A program made the position numbers and the translations under genes. 42,397 nucleotides of DNA from Candidatus Rokuibacteriota bacterium. Its GTDB lineage: Bacteria; Methylomirabilota; Methylomirabilia; Rokubacteriales; CSP1-6. The DNA lies in contig JACPDG010000080.1 in assembly GCA_016184125.1 (NCBI GenBank), positions 1-42,397 on the forward strand. The letters run 5' to 3'. Below are positions 1-9,630 of this stretch, one piece after another. Each line of letters opens with the position of its first letter. Positions within the stretch are counted from its first letter, which is position 1. The notes beneath the pieces were generated by a model. That model worked only from the letters and a program-made list of their open reading frames with translations. It did not search any database and was not told the origin of the DNA.

Positions 1-1
1 C

Positions 2-871
2 CCCGTGAAGTACTTCAAGGGCGTGCCGTCGCCGGTGAAGCGGCCGGACAAGATCGACATGGTGATCTTCCGCGAGAACACGGAAGACATCTACGCCGGG
101 ATCGAGTGGGAGCAGGGGACGCCCGAGGCGAAGAAGGTCATCGACTTCCTGCAGCACGAGATGGGCGTCACGAAGATCCGGTTCCCCGGGTCGTCGTCGA
201 TCGGCATCAAGCCCGTCTCGAAGGAAGGCTCGGAGCGGCTGATCCGCGCGGCGATCCGCTACGCGCTCGAGAACAACAGCCGGAACGTCACGCTCGTGCA
301 CAAGGGCAACATCCAGAAGTACACGGAAGGCATGTTCATGAAGTGGGGCTACGCGCTGGCGAAGCGCGAGTTCGGCGACCGCACCGTGAGCTGGGACGAC
401 TGCGGCGGCAAGCCCCCCGCCGGCACGATGCTCATCAAGGACGCGATCACGGACGCGTTCCTGCAGCAGATCCTGACCCGGCCCGACGAGTTCGACGTGA
501 TCCCGTGCTGCAACCTGACGGGCGACCTCATCTCCGACGCCCTCGCCGCCCAGGTCGGCGGGATCGGCATCGCGCCGGGCGCCAACATCAACTACGACAC
601 GGGCCACGCGCTGTTCGAGGCCACCCACGGCACGGCGCCGAAGTACGCCGGGCAGGACAAGGTGAACCCCGGCTCGGTGATCCTGTCCGGCGAGATGATG
701 TTCCGCTACCTCGGCTGGACCGATGCGGCCGACCGGCTCATCGCGGCCCTCGAGAAGACGATCCAGTCCAAGGTCGTCACCTACGACTTCGCGCGGCTGA
801 TGGAGGGCGCCAAGGAGGTCAAGTGCTCGGAGTTCGGCACGGCGATCATCGAGAACATGGCGAAGCTGTAA
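2..871 (+). CDS. icd: Isocitrate dehydrogenase (NADP+), 5' end outside window
   Basis: Oxidative decarboxylation of isocitrate to 2-oxoglutarate in the cytoplasmic TCA cycle. The reading frame is open to the left edge, so the N-terminal third is missing. The first visible residues ([13 protein letters not shown]) match the internal substrate-domain segment of bacterial Icd, followed by [17 protein letters not shown], which carries the conserved REN-(S/T)-ED-Y signature. [11 protein letters not shown], the metal-binding region around [18 protein letters not shown], and the cofactor loop [11 protein letters not shown] are all present. The GTG at 5 is internal, not a start. The C-terminus ([12 protein letters not shown]) looks complete. 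mdh follows after 21 bp, so the two are probably co-transcribed. Family assignment is firm; NADP preference is inferred from similarity to the E. coli type. Confidence 0.95.
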   Translation, partial: PVKYFKGVPSPVKRPDKIDMVIFRENTEDIYAGIEWEQGTPEAKKVIDFLQHEMGVTKIRFPGSSSIGIKPVSKEGSERLIRAAIRYALENNSRNVTLVHKGNIQKYTEGMFMKWGYALAKREFGDRTVSWDDCGGKPPAGTMLIKDAITDAFLQQILTRPDEFDVIPCCNLTGDLISDALAAQVGGIGIAPGANINYDTGHALFEATHGTAPKYAGQDKVNPGSVILSGEMMFRYLGWTDAADRLIAALEKTIQSKVVTYDFARLMEGAKEVKCSEFGTAIIENMAKL

Positions 872-892
872 GGCGTCGCTAGGAGATCCAAC

Positions 893-1825
893 ATGGGTGC
901 TCGTCCGAAGATCACGGTGGTCGGCGCCGGCAACGTCGGGGCGTCGGTTGCCCAGTACACGGTGGAGAAGGAGCTCGGGGACGTCGTCCTCGTCGACGTG
1001 CTCGACGGCATCCCGCAGGGCAAGGCCCTGGACCTCGCGCAGGCGGGGCCGGTCCACGGCTACGACTCGACGCTCGTCGGGTCGAACGGGTACGACGAGA
1101 CGGCGGACTCGGACATCGTCGTCATCACCGCGGGGCTCGCGCGGAAGCCCGGCATGAGCCGCGACGACCTGCTCTTCAAGAACGCGGAGATCGTCGGCAG
1201 CGTGGTCGACGAGGTCGTCAAGCGGTCCCCGAGCTCGATCCTCGTCCTCGTCACCAACCCCCTCGACGCGATGGTGCAGCTCGCGTGGAAGCGGTCCGGG
1301 TTCCCGCCGAACCGGGTCGTCGGCATGGCCGGCATCCTCGACTCGGCGCGGTTCCGCACCTTCATCGCGCGGGAGCTGAACGTCTCGGTGGAGAACGTCA
1401 CGGCGTTCGTGCTCGGCGGGCACGGCGACACGATGGTCCCCCTGCCGCGCTATTCCACGGTGGCCGGCATCCCGATCACGGAGCTCCTGCCGAAGGACAA
1501 GGTCGAGGCGCTCGTCAAGCGCACGGCCGGCGGCGGCGGCGAGATCGTCGCGCTGCTCAAGAGCGGCAGCGCGTACTACGCGCCGGCCGCGGCGACCGTC
1601 GAGATGGTCGAGGCCATCCTGAAGGACAAGAAGAAGATCCTGCCGTGCGCCGCGTACCTCGACGGCCAGTACGGCGTGAAGGGTCTCTACGTCGGCGTCC
1701 CGGTCAAGCTCGGCCGGAGCGGCGTCGAGCAGGTGATCGAGATCAAGCTGACGGCGGAGGAGCAGGCCGGGCTCAACAAGTCCGCCGCGTCGGTCCGCGA
1801 GCTCGTCGAGAAGCTGAAGCTCTGA
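893..1825 (+). CDS. mdh: Malate dehydrogenase
   Basis: NAD-dependent malate/oxaloacetate interconversion in the TCA cycle. The 310-residue protein is the LDH-like MDH type (length about 310 is usual). The Rossmann dinucleotide motif GAGNVG is at residues 12-17, an Asp at the end of beta-2 (VLVDVLDG) suits NAD, and the catalytic His is in GGHGDTMVP (H177). The Asn-Pro substrate motif VTNPLDAM and the [11 protein letters not shown] segment are present. An AGGAG Shine-Dalgarno 7 bp before ATG 893 supports the start. It lies between icd and the fumarase genes in one TCA operon. Confidence 0.97.
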   Translation: MGARPKITVVGAGNVGASVAQYTVEKELGDVVLVDVLDGIPQGKALDLAQAGPVHGYDSTLVGSNGYDETADSDIVVITAGLARKPGMSRDDLLFKNAEIVGSVVDEVVKRSPSSILVLVTNPLDAMVQLAWKRSGFPPNRVVGMAGILDSARFRTFIARELNVSVENVTAFVLGGHGDTMVPLPRYSTVAGIPITELLPKDKVEALVKRTAGGGGEIVALLKSGSAYYAPAAATVEMVEAILKDKKKILPCAAYLDGQYGVKGLYVGVPVKLGRSGVEQVIEIKLTAEEQAGLNKSAASVRELVEKLKL

Positions 1826-2069
1826 GCCGCGGATCGGACAGGATGGCAAAGGCGGCGCGCCCGGCCCCCGAGAGACACCAGACGGTCGTCCCCTCTCTCG
1901 GGGTCCGGGGCGCCGCCCGGGCCATCGAGCATCCCGTCCCTCCCGCCCTCAGCCACTCGTTCGGCCACGAATGGTCCGAGTCGACCACGAAGATGACGCT
2001 CACGCCGGAGGAGATCGCCAAGCGGGTGAAGAGGCTCTTCGGCGGCGCGGGCGCCCAGGAGCGCACGTA
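1826..2069 (+). other. mdh-fumarase spacer with possible short leader ORF
   Basis: No established gene was recognised in these 244 bp. A short frame from ATG 1993 encodes 25 residues (MTLTPEEIAKRVKRLFGG and a few more) and its TAA overlaps the fumarase ATG as TAATG; the same frame is open from ATG 1843. The Lys/Arg/Glu-rich helix-like peptide could be a translationally coupled leader or a remnant. No Shine-Dalgarno is clear before ATG 1993, so I do not call it a gene. Confidence 0.3.
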
Positions 2070-2912
2070 ATGCGAGACATTCACACGAGCGCCATCACCG
2101 ATGCGGTGAAGAAGCTCTGCATGGACGCGAACTGGTACCTGGAGCCCGACATGCTCCAGGCCTTCGACCGGGCGCTCCAGACCGAGCGCTCCGCCGCCGG
2201 CAAGCAGGTGCTCCAGATCCTCAAGGACAACGCCGCGATGGCGCGCGAGCGGCGCATCCCGTACTGCCAGGACACGGGCATGGTCGTGTGCTTCGTGGAG
2301 CTCGGGCAGGACGTGCACATCACCGGCGGCGCGCTCTACGACGCGATCAACGAGGGCGTCGGGCAGGGGTACACGGAAGGCTACCTGCGGGCCTCGGTCG
2401 CGCGCTCCCCGTTCGACCGCGTGAACACCGGCAACAACACGCCGGCGGTCATCCACGTCGACGTCGTCCCGGGCGCCGAGCTCAAGATCATGATCATGAC
2501 CAAGGGCGGCGGCTGCGAGAACCGCTCGAAGTACAAGATGCTCACGCCGGCCGACGGGATCCCGGGCGTGAAGGACTGGGTCATCGAGTGCGTGAAGATG
2601 GCGGGCCCGGACGCGTGCCCGCCGCTGGTGCTGGGCGTGGGGATCGGCGGCACCTTCGAGAAGTCCGCGATCCTCTCGAAGAAGGCGCTGTTCCGGCCCC
2701 TCGGCTCGCCGAACCCCGACCCGCAGCTCGACGTGCTCGAGAAGGAATTGCTCGACAAGGCCAACCGCCTCGGGATCGGCCCCCAGGGCTACGGCGGTGA
2801 CACGACCGCCTTCGGGATCCACATCCTGACGTACCCGTGCCACATCACCTCGCTCCCCGTCGCGGTCACGATCGAATGCCACGCGCATCGCCACAAGGAG
2901 GTGACGCTGTGA
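2070..2912 (+). CDS. Fumarate hydratase class I, alpha (catalytic Fe-S) subunit
   Basis: Hydrates fumarate to L-malate; this half carries the oxygen-sensitive [4Fe-4S] cluster. The 280-residue protein corresponds to the N-terminal domain of one-chain FumA/FumB. Cluster-ligand Cys candidates are in IPYCQDTG, GGGCENRS and the later GPDACPP region. Other family marks are RSPFDRVNTGNNTPA, GVGIGGTFEKS and GYGGDTTAFG. ATG 2070 overlaps the TAA of the upstream short frame. An alternative longer frame from GTG 1971 adds unrelated residues and is rejected. The beta subunit overlaps by 4 bp (GTGA), indicating translational coupling. L-tartrate dehydratase alpha is homologous, but the TCA context favours fumarase. 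Confidence 0.93.
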   Translation: MRDIHTSAITDAVKKLCMDANWYLEPDMLQAFDRALQTERSAAGKQVLQILKDNAAMARERRIPYCQDTGMVVCFVELGQDVHITGGALYDAINEGVGQGYTEGYLRASVARSPFDRVNTGNNTPAVIHVDVVPGAELKIMIMTKGGGCENRSKYKMLTPADGIPGVKDWVIECVKMAGPDACPPLVLGVGIGGTFEKSAILSKKALFRPLGSPNPDPQLDVLEKELLDKANRLGIGPQGYGGDTTAFGIHILTYPCHITSLPVAVTIECHAHRHKEVTL

Positions 2913-3490
2913 GTGTCACCACCGCATCCGACGGCATCAAGGACATCCACACGCCGCTCACCGACGCGGACGCCGCATCGCTCAAGGCCGGGGACCGCGT
3001 CCGCATCACCGGGGTGATCTACACCGCGCGCGACGCCGCCCACGGCCGCCTCTTCCCGCTGATCGAGAAGGGCGAGAAGCTCCCGATCGACGTGCGGGGG
3101 CAGATCATCTACTACACGGGCCCGTCGCCGGCGCGTCCGGGCGAGGTGGTGGGCTCCATCGGTCCGACGACCGCGAGCCGCATGGACACGTACACGCCGG
3201 CGCTCCTGAAGCTCGGGCTCAAGGGCACGATCGCGAAGGGCTACCGGTCCCAGGCGGTGAAGGACGCGCTCAAGCAGCACAAGGCGGTGTACTTCGGCTC
3301 CATTGGCGGGGCCGGCGCGGTGCTCTCGCGCTTCGTCAAGAAGCTCGAGGTCGTCGCGTACGAGGACCTCGGCACCGAGGCGATCCGCCGCCTCGAGGTC
3401 GAGGGGTTTCCCGCGATCGTCCTCAACGACTGCCACGGCGGCGATCTCTACCAGGACGGCCAGAAGGCCTACGCCCGGGAGGACCCATGA
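2909..3490 (+). CDS. Fumarate hydratase class I, beta subunit
   Basis: The 193-residue partner of the preceding gene, equal to the C-terminal domain of one-chain class I fumarases. Family marks are the segment LKAGDRVRITGVIYTARDAAH, the YYTGPSPARPGEVVGSIGPTT region with the catalytic SIGPTT turn, and KGYRSQAVKDALKQHKAVYFGSIGGAGA split over residues 110-140. The start is GTG 2909, which overlaps the alpha-subunit stop (GTGA); the upstream ATG at 2837 lies inside the alpha gene and is rejected. The stop overlaps the next ATG (ATGA at 3487), so fumarase and succinate dehydrogenase are translationally coupled, which places two consecutive TCA steps in one unit. Confidence 0.93.
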   Translation: MSVTTASDGIKDIHTPLTDADAASLKAGDRVRITGVIYTARDAAHGRLFPLIEKGEKLPIDVRGQIIYYTGPSPARPGEVVGSIGPTTASRMDTYTPALLKLGLKGTIAKGYRSQAVKDALKQHKAVYFGSIGGAGAVLSRFVKKLEVVAYEDLGTEAIRRLEVEGFPAIVLNDCHGGDLYQDGQKAYAREDP

Positions 3491-4323
3491 TCCGCGAGAT
3501 CCTGAAGGACCAGCGAGGCCACGTGCGCGGCGCGGTGGCCCGAGCGCCGATCGCGGCGCCACACCTGCGCAAGGACGCCTGGTGGGCGTTGCCGCTCACC
3601 GTGGTCATCGTGCTCGGCTCGTTCGTCGTGTACTCCACCTGGGCCGCGCTCCAGAACGCCCATTACTACGCGGCGCCGTACCTCTCGCCCCTCTACTCGC
3701 CGTGCCTGTCCGCGAGCTGCCTGCATCCGACGTTCGGCGGCGGGCTGCCGGATATCCAGCTGCCGATCATCGGCATCCTGTCGCCGGCGTTCCTGATCCT
3801 GTGGGGCCCGGGCCTCTTCCGGCTGTCCTGCTACTACTACCGGAAGGCGTATTACCGCTCGTTCTGGCTGGCGCCGGTCGCCTGCGCGGTGCCGGACGCG
3901 CGCTCGAAGTACACGGGCGAGACCAGGTTCCCGCTCATCCTCCAGGCGTTCCACCGCTACACCTGGTACGTCGCGGTGCTCTTCATCGTGTTCCTCACCT
4001 GGGACTCGATCCTCGCGTTCCGGTTCCCGGTCCCCGGGGGCGGCCACACGTTCGGCATCGGGATCGGGACGTTCGTCCTCTGGATCAACGTGATCCTGCT
4101 CGCCTGGTACACCTTCTCGTGCCATGCCTGCCGCCACGTGTGCGGGGGGCACGTCGACGTCTTCTCGAAGGCCCAGACGAGGTACAAGCTCTGGCACGCG
4201 ATCACGCGGATCAACGAGACGCACCCGATGTCCGCGTGGGTCTCGCTGCTGTGGGTCGGGTTCACCGACATCTACATCCGCCTGGTGTCCATGGGCGTGA
4301 TCAGCGACCTGAGGATCATCTGA
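3487..4323 (+). CDS. sdhC: Succinate dehydrogenase membrane anchor, Sdh1-type with Cys/His motif
   Basis: A 278-residue integral membrane protein with about five hydrophobic segments (near residues 33-52, 92-112, 158-180, 195-211 and 245-262). Position directly before sdhA and sdhB makes it the quinone-reducing anchor. It is unlike the classical pair of four-helix-bundle SdhC/SdhD heme b anchors: it is a single long subunit, as in mycobacterial Sdh1 (Rv0249c type). A dense Cys/His cluster sits after the fourth helix: C212, H213, C215, H217, C219, H222. Published mycobacterial Sdh1 structures show a membrane-embedded Rieske-type cluster instead of heme; these residues are candidate ligands here, which is inference. 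No sdhD is present. ATG 3487 overlaps the fumarase stop. Confidence 0.82.
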   Translation: MIREILKDQRGHVRGAVARAPIAAPHLRKDAWWALPLTVVIVLGSFVVYSTWAALQNAHYYAAPYLSPLYSPCLSASCLHPTFGGGLPDIQLPIIGILSPAFLILWGPGLFRLSCYYYRKAYYRSFWLAPVACAVPDARSKYTGETRFPLILQAFHRYTWYVAVLFIVFLTWDSILAFRFPVPGGGHTFGIGIGTFVLWINVILLAWYTFSCHACRHVCGGHVDVFSKAQTRYKLWHAITRINETHPMSAWVSLLWVGFTDIYIRLVSMGVISDLRII

Positions 4324-4345
4324 TGGCGCGCCGGAGGAGTCAGTG

Positions 4346-6148
4346 ATGGCGACGACACAGTACGAGACGCACGAGCACGACGTCATTATCATCGGCGCCG
4401 GCGGCGCCGGCCTGCGCGCGGCGGTCGAGGCGGCGGCCCAGGGCGTGTCGGTCGGCCTCATCTGCAAGTCGCTCCTCGGCAAGGCGCACACGGTCATGGC
4501 GGAAGGCGGCATCGCCGCCGCCATGGGCAACGTCTATCCCGAGGACAACTGGAGGGTGCACTTCCGGGACACCATGCGCGGCGGCAAGATGCTGAACAAC
4601 TGGCGCATGGCCCAGATCCACGCCCAGGAATCGCCCGAACGGGTCCTCGAGCTCGAACGATGGGGCGCGCTGTTCGACCGGACGAAGGACGGCCGCATCC
4701 TGCAGCGTGACTTCGGGGGGCACCGCTACGCGCGGCTCGCCCACGTCGGGGACCGCACCGGGCTGGAAATGATCCGGACGCTGCAGTACCACGCCATCCA
4801 CCAGACGATCGACGTGTACATGGAGTGCACGATCACGCGGCTGCTCAAGGACGGCGAGCGCGTGTGCGGCGCCTTCGGGTACTGGCGCAACACGGGCAAG
4901 TTCGTCGTGTTCAAGGCGAAGGCGATCGTGCTGGCCACCGGCGGGATGGGCAAGTGCTGGAAGTTCTGCACCAACTCGTGGGAGGGCACGGGGGACGGCG
5001 TGACGCTGGCGCTCGACGCCGGCGCCGAGCTGATCGACATGGAGTGTTACCAGTTCCATCCCACCGGGATGGTGTGGCCCGTCTCCGTCCGCGGGATCCT
5101 CGTCACCGAAGGCGTCCGGGGGGACGGCGGGACCCTGAAGAACTCGAAGGGCGAGCGGTTCATGTTCAAGTACATCCCCGAGTTCTTCAAGGCGGAGACG
5201 GCGGACACCGAGGCCGAGGCCGACCGCTGGTACGAGGACAAGAAGAACAACCGCCGCACGCCGGACCTCCTGCCGCGCGACGAGGTGGCGCGCGCGATCA
5301 ACTCCGAGGTCAAGGCCGGGCGCGGCAGCCCGCACGGCGGCGTGTTCCTCGACATCGCCTCGCGCCGGCCCGCGGATTACATCCGGAAGCGCCTGCCGAG
5401 CATGTGCCACCAGTTCAAGGAGCTGGCGGACGTCGACATCACGAAGGAGCCGATGGAGGTAGGGCCGACCGCGCACTACATGAACGGCGGAGTGCGGGTC
5501 GACGCCGACACCGCCGGGACCGCCGTGCCGGGGCTCTTCGCCGCCGGCGAGGTCGCGGGCGGGCTCCATGGCGCGAACCGGCTTGGCGGCAACTCGCTCT
5601 CCGACCTCGTCGTGTTCGGCCGGCGTGCCGGTCTGTACGCGGCGCTCTACGTGAAGAACCTCGGGGGCACGGTGACCGTCGATGCTGGCCAGCTCGAGGC
5701 GTGCGCCCGCGAGGCGCTCGCGCCGCTCGAGCGGCCGGGCGGCGAGAACCCGTACGCGATCCAGACCGAGCTCCAGGAGACGATGCAGGCGCTCGTGGGG
5801 ATCATCCGCACGGAGTCCGAGCTCAGGGAGGCGGTGGTCCGGATCGAGCAGTACAAGCAGCGCTTGCAGAAGGTCGGCGTCACGGGAGGGCGCGAGTACA
5901 ACCCCGGGTGGCATACCGCGCTCGACCTGTACGCACTGCTCACCGTCTCGGAGGCTGTGGCGCGCGCGGCGCTCGACCGGAAGGAGAGCCGCGGTGGTCA
6001 CACCCGCGACGACCACCCGAAGCCGGACCCGAAGCTCGGCGCGGTCAACGTGGTGGTCCGGCGCCGTCAGGGCGAGATGGCGACGGCACTGGAGGCCATT
6101 CCCGCGATGCCGGCCGACCTCAAGGGGCTGTTCGAGGAGAAGAAATAA
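4346..6148 (+). CDS. sdhA: Succinate dehydrogenase flavoprotein subunit
   Basis: FAD-dependent oxidation of succinate to fumarate at the membrane. The 600-residue length is normal. The FAD dinucleotide motif GAGGAG is at residues 17-22. The covalent-FAD His is H48 in KAHTVMAEGGIAAA. The substrate loop HPTGMVWP, the active-site segment of GPTAHYMNGGVRVD, and the C-terminal FAD segment RLGGNSLSDLVVFG are intact. Start: GGAGGAG at 4333-4339 precedes both GTG 4343 and ATG 4346; ATG 4346 has the better spacing. Its TAA overlaps the sdhB ATG (TAATG). Fumarate reductase is homologous; the operon partners favour the forward reaction. Confidence 0.96.
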   Translation: MATTQYETHEHDVIIIGAGGAGLRAAVEAAAQGVSVGLICKSLLGKAHTVMAEGGIAAAMGNVYPEDNWRVHFRDTMRGGKMLNNWRMAQIHAQESPERVLELERWGALFDRTKDGRILQRDFGGHRYARLAHVGDRTGLEMIRTLQYHAIHQTIDVYMECTITRLLKDGERVCGAFGYWRNTGKFVVFKAKAIVLATGGMGKCWKFCTNSWEGTGDGVTLALDAGAELIDMECYQFHPTGMVWPVSVRGILVTEGVRGDGGTLKNSKGERFMFKYIPEFFKAETADTEAEADRWYEDKKNNRRTPDLLPRDEVARAINSEVKAGRGSPHGGVFLDIASRRPADYIRKRLPSMCHQFKELADVDITKEPMEVGPTAHYMNGGVRVDADTAGTAVPGLFAAGEVAGGLHGANRLGGNSLSDLVVFGRRAGLYAALYVKNLGGTVTVDAGQLEACAREALAPLERPGGENPYAIQTELQETMQALVGIIRTESELREAVVRIEQYKQRLQKVGVTGGREYNPGWHTALDLYALLTVSEAVARAALDRKESRGGHTRDDHPKPDPKLGAVNVVVRRRQGEMATALEAIPAMPADLKGLFEEKK

Positions 6149-6903
6149 TGCCGACGTTCACGGTGCGCGTGTTCCGCGGGACGGCGAAGGGCGGTGACTT
6201 CCAGGACTATCGCGTGGAATCGGACGAGGGGATGGTGCTCCTCGACGTCGTCCACCGCGTCCAGGCCACGCAGGCCAACGATCTCGCCGTGCGCTGGAAC
6301 TGCAAGGCGGGCAAGTGCGGGTCGTGCAGCGCGGAGGTGAACGGCAAGCCCCGGCTCATGTGCATGACGCGCATGAACCTCTTCCAGCCGGACGAAACGA
6401 TCACGATCGCGCCGATCCGCACGTTCCCGCTGATCCGCGACCTCGTCACGGACGTCTCGTACAACTACGAGAAGGCCAAGCAGATCCCGCCGCTCCGGCT
6501 GAAGCCGCCGGAGCCCGACGGCACGTACCGGATGATGCAGGACGACATCGACCGCGCGCAGGAGTTCCACAAGTGCATCGAGTGCTTCCTGTGCCAGACG
6601 GTCTGTCACGTCGTCCGCGACCACGAGGAGAACAAGAAGGCGTTCGCGGGCCCGAGGTACTTCATCAAGATCGCGGGCCTCGAGATGCACCCGCTCGACA
6701 CCCTGAACCGGACCCCGTTCTACCGGGACGCGGCCGGCGTCGGCCTCTGCAACATCACCAAGTGCTGCACCGAGGTGTGCCCCGAGCACATCCACATCAC
6801 GGACAACGGCATCATCCCGCTCAAGGAGCGGATGGCCGACGAGGTCGACCCGATCGTGTGGCTGCTGCGGAAGTTCCGGGGCGGGCGCAAGGAGCCCGCG
6901 TGA
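6148..6903 (+). CDS. sdhB: Succinate dehydrogenase iron-sulfur subunit
   Basis: Electron-transfer subunit of complex II. The 251-residue protein has an N-terminal ferredoxin-like domain with WNCKAGKCGSCSAEVNGKPRLMC split as C-x4-C-x2-C and a distant Cys for the [2Fe-2S] cluster. The C-terminal domain has CIECFLCQTVC and, later, CNITKCCTEVCPEHI for the [4Fe-4S] and [3Fe-4S] clusters. All expected Cys residues are visible. ATG 6148 overlaps the sdhA stop. The C-terminus is basic and conserved-looking (IVWLLRKFRGG). The order anchor-flavoprotein-FeS agrees with the mycobacterial Sdh1-type operon rather than sdhCDAB. Confidence 0.95.
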   Translation: MPTFTVRVFRGTAKGGDFQDYRVESDEGMVLLDVVHRVQATQANDLAVRWNCKAGKCGSCSAEVNGKPRLMCMTRMNLFQPDETITIAPIRTFPLIRDLVTDVSYNYEKAKQIPPLRLKPPEPDGTYRMMQDDIDRAQEFHKCIECFLCQTVCHVVRDHEENKKAFAGPRYFIKIAGLEMHPLDTLNRTPFYRDAAGVGLCNITKCCTEVCPEHIHITDNGIIPLKERMADEVDPIVWLLRKFRGGRKEPA

Positions 6904-7028
6904 CCGCAGCCGGCGCCGTATCCTTCCAGACACTCTTGCCGGCTTCGCGGTTCCCCTCCACGATCACGTCACGGCGACGCCAGTCGCCGCGCCGGAAGGC
7001 GAAGACGGGGTCGAGGAGGCCGCTCGCC

Positions 7029-7385
7029 GTGGGGGTCACGACGCTGTTCGTCGACGTCGCAAACCCGACGAAACCGGAGGTCACCGAGCGTCTCGAGTTC
7101 GTGGTGGATTCCGGCGCCACGTACTCGGTCGTTCCCGCCGGCGTCCTTCGAAAGCTCCGAATCCGGCCGCTCAAGCGTGAGACGTTTCGTCTCGCGAACG
7201 GGACCACGATCGTTCGTCGCAAGGGCGTCGCCATCTTCAGGTTTGGCGAGTACGTCGGCGGCGGCGACGTGATTTTCGGCGAAGCCGGCGACGCGACCCT
7301 GCTCGGCGCGCTGACCCTCGAGGCGCTCGGTCTGTCCCTCGACCCGATTCGCCGCGAGCTCAAACCGATGCAGCTACTCCTCTAA
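7029..7385 (+). CDS. Retropepsin-like aspartyl protease family protein
   Basis: A 118-residue cytoplasmic protein of the clan AA (retroviral-type) aspartic peptidase superfamily. The N-terminal beta strand VGVTTLFVDVANP is followed by the active-site motif FVVDSGATYSVVP with the DSGAT catalytic Asp. The C-terminal part has the hydrophobic LLGALTLEALGLSLDP, equivalent to the Ile-Leu-Gly strand of the fold. As a single-domain protease it would act as a homodimer. The start GTG 7029 is chosen because GAGGAGG at 7013-7019 lies 9 bp upstream and because family members begin just before this strand; the frame is open back to GTG 6900, overlapping sdhB. It interrupts the sdh-suc operon. The substrate is unknown. 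Confidence 0.75.
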   Translation: MGVTTLFVDVANPTKPEVTERLEFVVDSGATYSVVPAGVLRKLRIRPLKRETFRLANGTTIVRRKGVAIFRFGEYVGGGDVIFGEAGDATLLGALTLEALGLSLDPIRRELKPMQLLL

Positions 7386-7439
7386 CGTTGTGCTCGACTG
7401 CGCCCGGGAGCGATTCGCGGTGCAAGCGACAGGAGACTC

Positions 7440-8606
7440 ATGAAGGTCCACGAGTACCAGGCGAAGGCGCTTCTCAAGGAGTTCGGCGTCGCCGTCCCGA
7501 AGGGCGACGTGACCGGCACGCCGGCCGGCGCGCGTGAGATCGCGACCCGGCTCGGCGTCAAGGTCGTCGTGAAGGCGCAGGTCCACGCCGGTGGCCGCGG
7601 CAAGGCGGGCGGGATCAAGCTCGCCGACGACCCGGCCGGCGCCGAGGCGGCGGCGCAGCAGATCCTCGGGATGCGGCTCAAGACGCCGCAGACTCCGCCG
7701 GAAGGCATCCTCGTGCGCGCGGTGCTCGTGGAGGAAGCCTCCGCGATCGACCGCGAGCTGTACCTGTCGATGACGCTCGACCGCGCCCGCTCGACGCACG
7801 TCGTGATGGCGTCCCAGGCGGGCGGCATGGAGATCGAGGAGGTCGCGGCGAAGACGCCCGAGAAGATCGTCCGGGAGTCGACTCATCCGGCGCTCGGCCT
7901 CGGCGACTACCAGGCGCGGCGGCTCGCCTTCGGCCTGGGACTCGCCGGCGACCAGTTCAAGCAGGGCGTGGCGCTGATCCGTAACCTGTTCCGGCTCTAC
8001 CTCGCGAAGGACTGCTCGCTCGCCGAGATCAACCCGCTCGTCGTGACGAAGGACGGCCGCGTGTTCGCGCTCGACGCGAAGCTGAACTTCGACGACAGCG
8101 CGCTCTGGCGGCGCCCGGAGATCGTCGAGCTCCGCGACATCCACGAGGAGGACCCGCTCGACGTCGAGGCGTCCAAGTACAGCCTCAACTACATCAAGCT
8201 CGACGGCAACGTCGGCTGCATGGTGAACGGCGCCGGGCTTGCGATGGCGACCATGGACATCATTAAGCTCGCGGGCGGCGAGCCGGCGAACTTCCTGGAC
8301 GTGGGCGGCGGCGCCTCGCCGGAGCAGATCGAGAACGCGTTCCGCATTCTCTCCTCCGATCCCAGCGTGAAGGCGGTCTTCATCAACGTGTTCGGCGGCA
8401 TCTTGCGCTGCGATCGCCTCGCCGAGGGCGTCATCGCCGCAGTGAAGACGCTCGGGCTGCGCCTGCCGGTCGTGGTCCGCATGGAGGGCACCAACGTGGA
8501 GCTCGGCAAGAAGATGCTCGCGGAATCCGGGCTCGCGCTGACGCCTGCGGAGGACATGGGCGACGGCGCCCGCAGGGTCGTGGAACTCGCGGGGAGGGCC
8601 AGGTGA
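7440..8606 (+). CDS. sucC: Succinyl-CoA ligase (ADP-forming) beta subunit
   Basis: Nucleotide-binding subunit of the TCA enzyme making ATP or GTP from succinyl-CoA. The 388 residues match the usual length. The ATP-grasp domain begins [20 protein letters not shown], with [17 protein letters not shown] further on. The central segment [11 protein letters not shown] with Mg-binding residues is present, and the C-terminal CoA-ligase domain has [13 protein letters not shown] and [14 protein letters not shown] lies 6 bp before ATG 7440. The C-terminus [17 protein letters not shown] is repeated in diverged form just upstream of sucD, so the present sucC may have arrived by recombination. Confidence 0.97.
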   Translation: MKVHEYQAKALLKEFGVAVPKGDVTGTPAGAREIATRLGVKVVVKAQVHAGGRGKAGGIKLADDPAGAEAAAQQILGMRLKTPQTPPEGILVRAVLVEEASAIDRELYLSMTLDRARSTHVVMASQAGGMEIEEVAAKTPEKIVRESTHPALGLGDYQARRLAFGLGLAGDQFKQGVALIRNLFRLYLAKDCSLAEINPLVVTKDGRVFALDAKLNFDDSALWRRPEIVELRDIHEEDPLDVEASKYSLNYIKLDGNVGCMVNGAGLAMATMDIIKLAGGEPANFLDVGGGASPEQIENAFRILSSDPSVKAVFINVFGGILRCDRLAEGVIAAVKTLGLRLPVVVRMEGTNVELGKKMLAESGLALTPAEDMGDGARRVVELAGRAR

Positions 8607-8633
8607 GCCCGCGCATCGATCGGGCGCGTTCGA

Positions 8634-8652
8634 GCGCCGGCTTTGCCGGCGC
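8634..8652. repeat. Hairpin in sucC-sucD spacer (7-bp stem)
   Basis: A perfect inverted repeat, GCGCCGG / CCGGCGC, with loop CTTTG. It lies 28 bp after the sucC stop. There is no T-run, so it is not a classical intrinsic terminator. It could stabilise the upstream mRNA or be part of an inserted palindromic element together with the next hairpin. Confidence 0.5.
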
Positions 8653-8672
8653 AACGAATCCTGGGGGAGGTC

Positions 8673-8701
8673 CCGGAGGGGGCCGTCGAGGCCCCCTCCG
8701 G
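8673..8701. repeat. Strong 12-bp hairpin in sucC-sucD spacer
   Basis: A perfect inverted repeat, CCGGAGGGGGCC / GGCCCCCTCCGG, with a 5-base loop GTCGA. It lies between sucC and the duplicated sucC tail. It resembles in style (G-run/C-run stem) the two hairpins at 25286 and 26324. No T-run follows. It may be a mobile palindromic element or an mRNA-processing or attenuation structure that sets the SucC:SucD ratio. Confidence 0.55.
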
Positions 8702-8707
8702 AGAGAC

Positions 8708-8757
8708 GACATGGGCGAGGGCGCGAGGAAGGTCGTCGAGCTCGCGGGGAGGGCCCG

Positions 8758-8761
<4 letters not shown>
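8708..8761 (+). repeat. Diverged duplicate of the sucC 3' end, fused to sucD start
   Basis: These 54 bp align without gaps to 8553-8606, the sucC 3' end; by eye 45 of 54 bases agree and 15 of 17 residues ([17 protein letters not shown] against [17 protein letters not shown]). Its TGA overlaps the sucD ATG as ATGA, which is the junction expected of an ancestral coupled sucCD pair. It therefore looks like the relic of a former sucC, not a recent local duplication. Confidence 0.75.

Positions 8762-9626
<865 letters not shown>

Positions 9627-9630
<4 letters not shown>

Noticed and set aside
8607..8757. sucC-sucD spacer as an RNA gene or riboswitch
   Set aside because: The hairpins are simple G/C-run palindromes and the last 50 bp are a duplicated coding end; no conserved RNA family was recognised.
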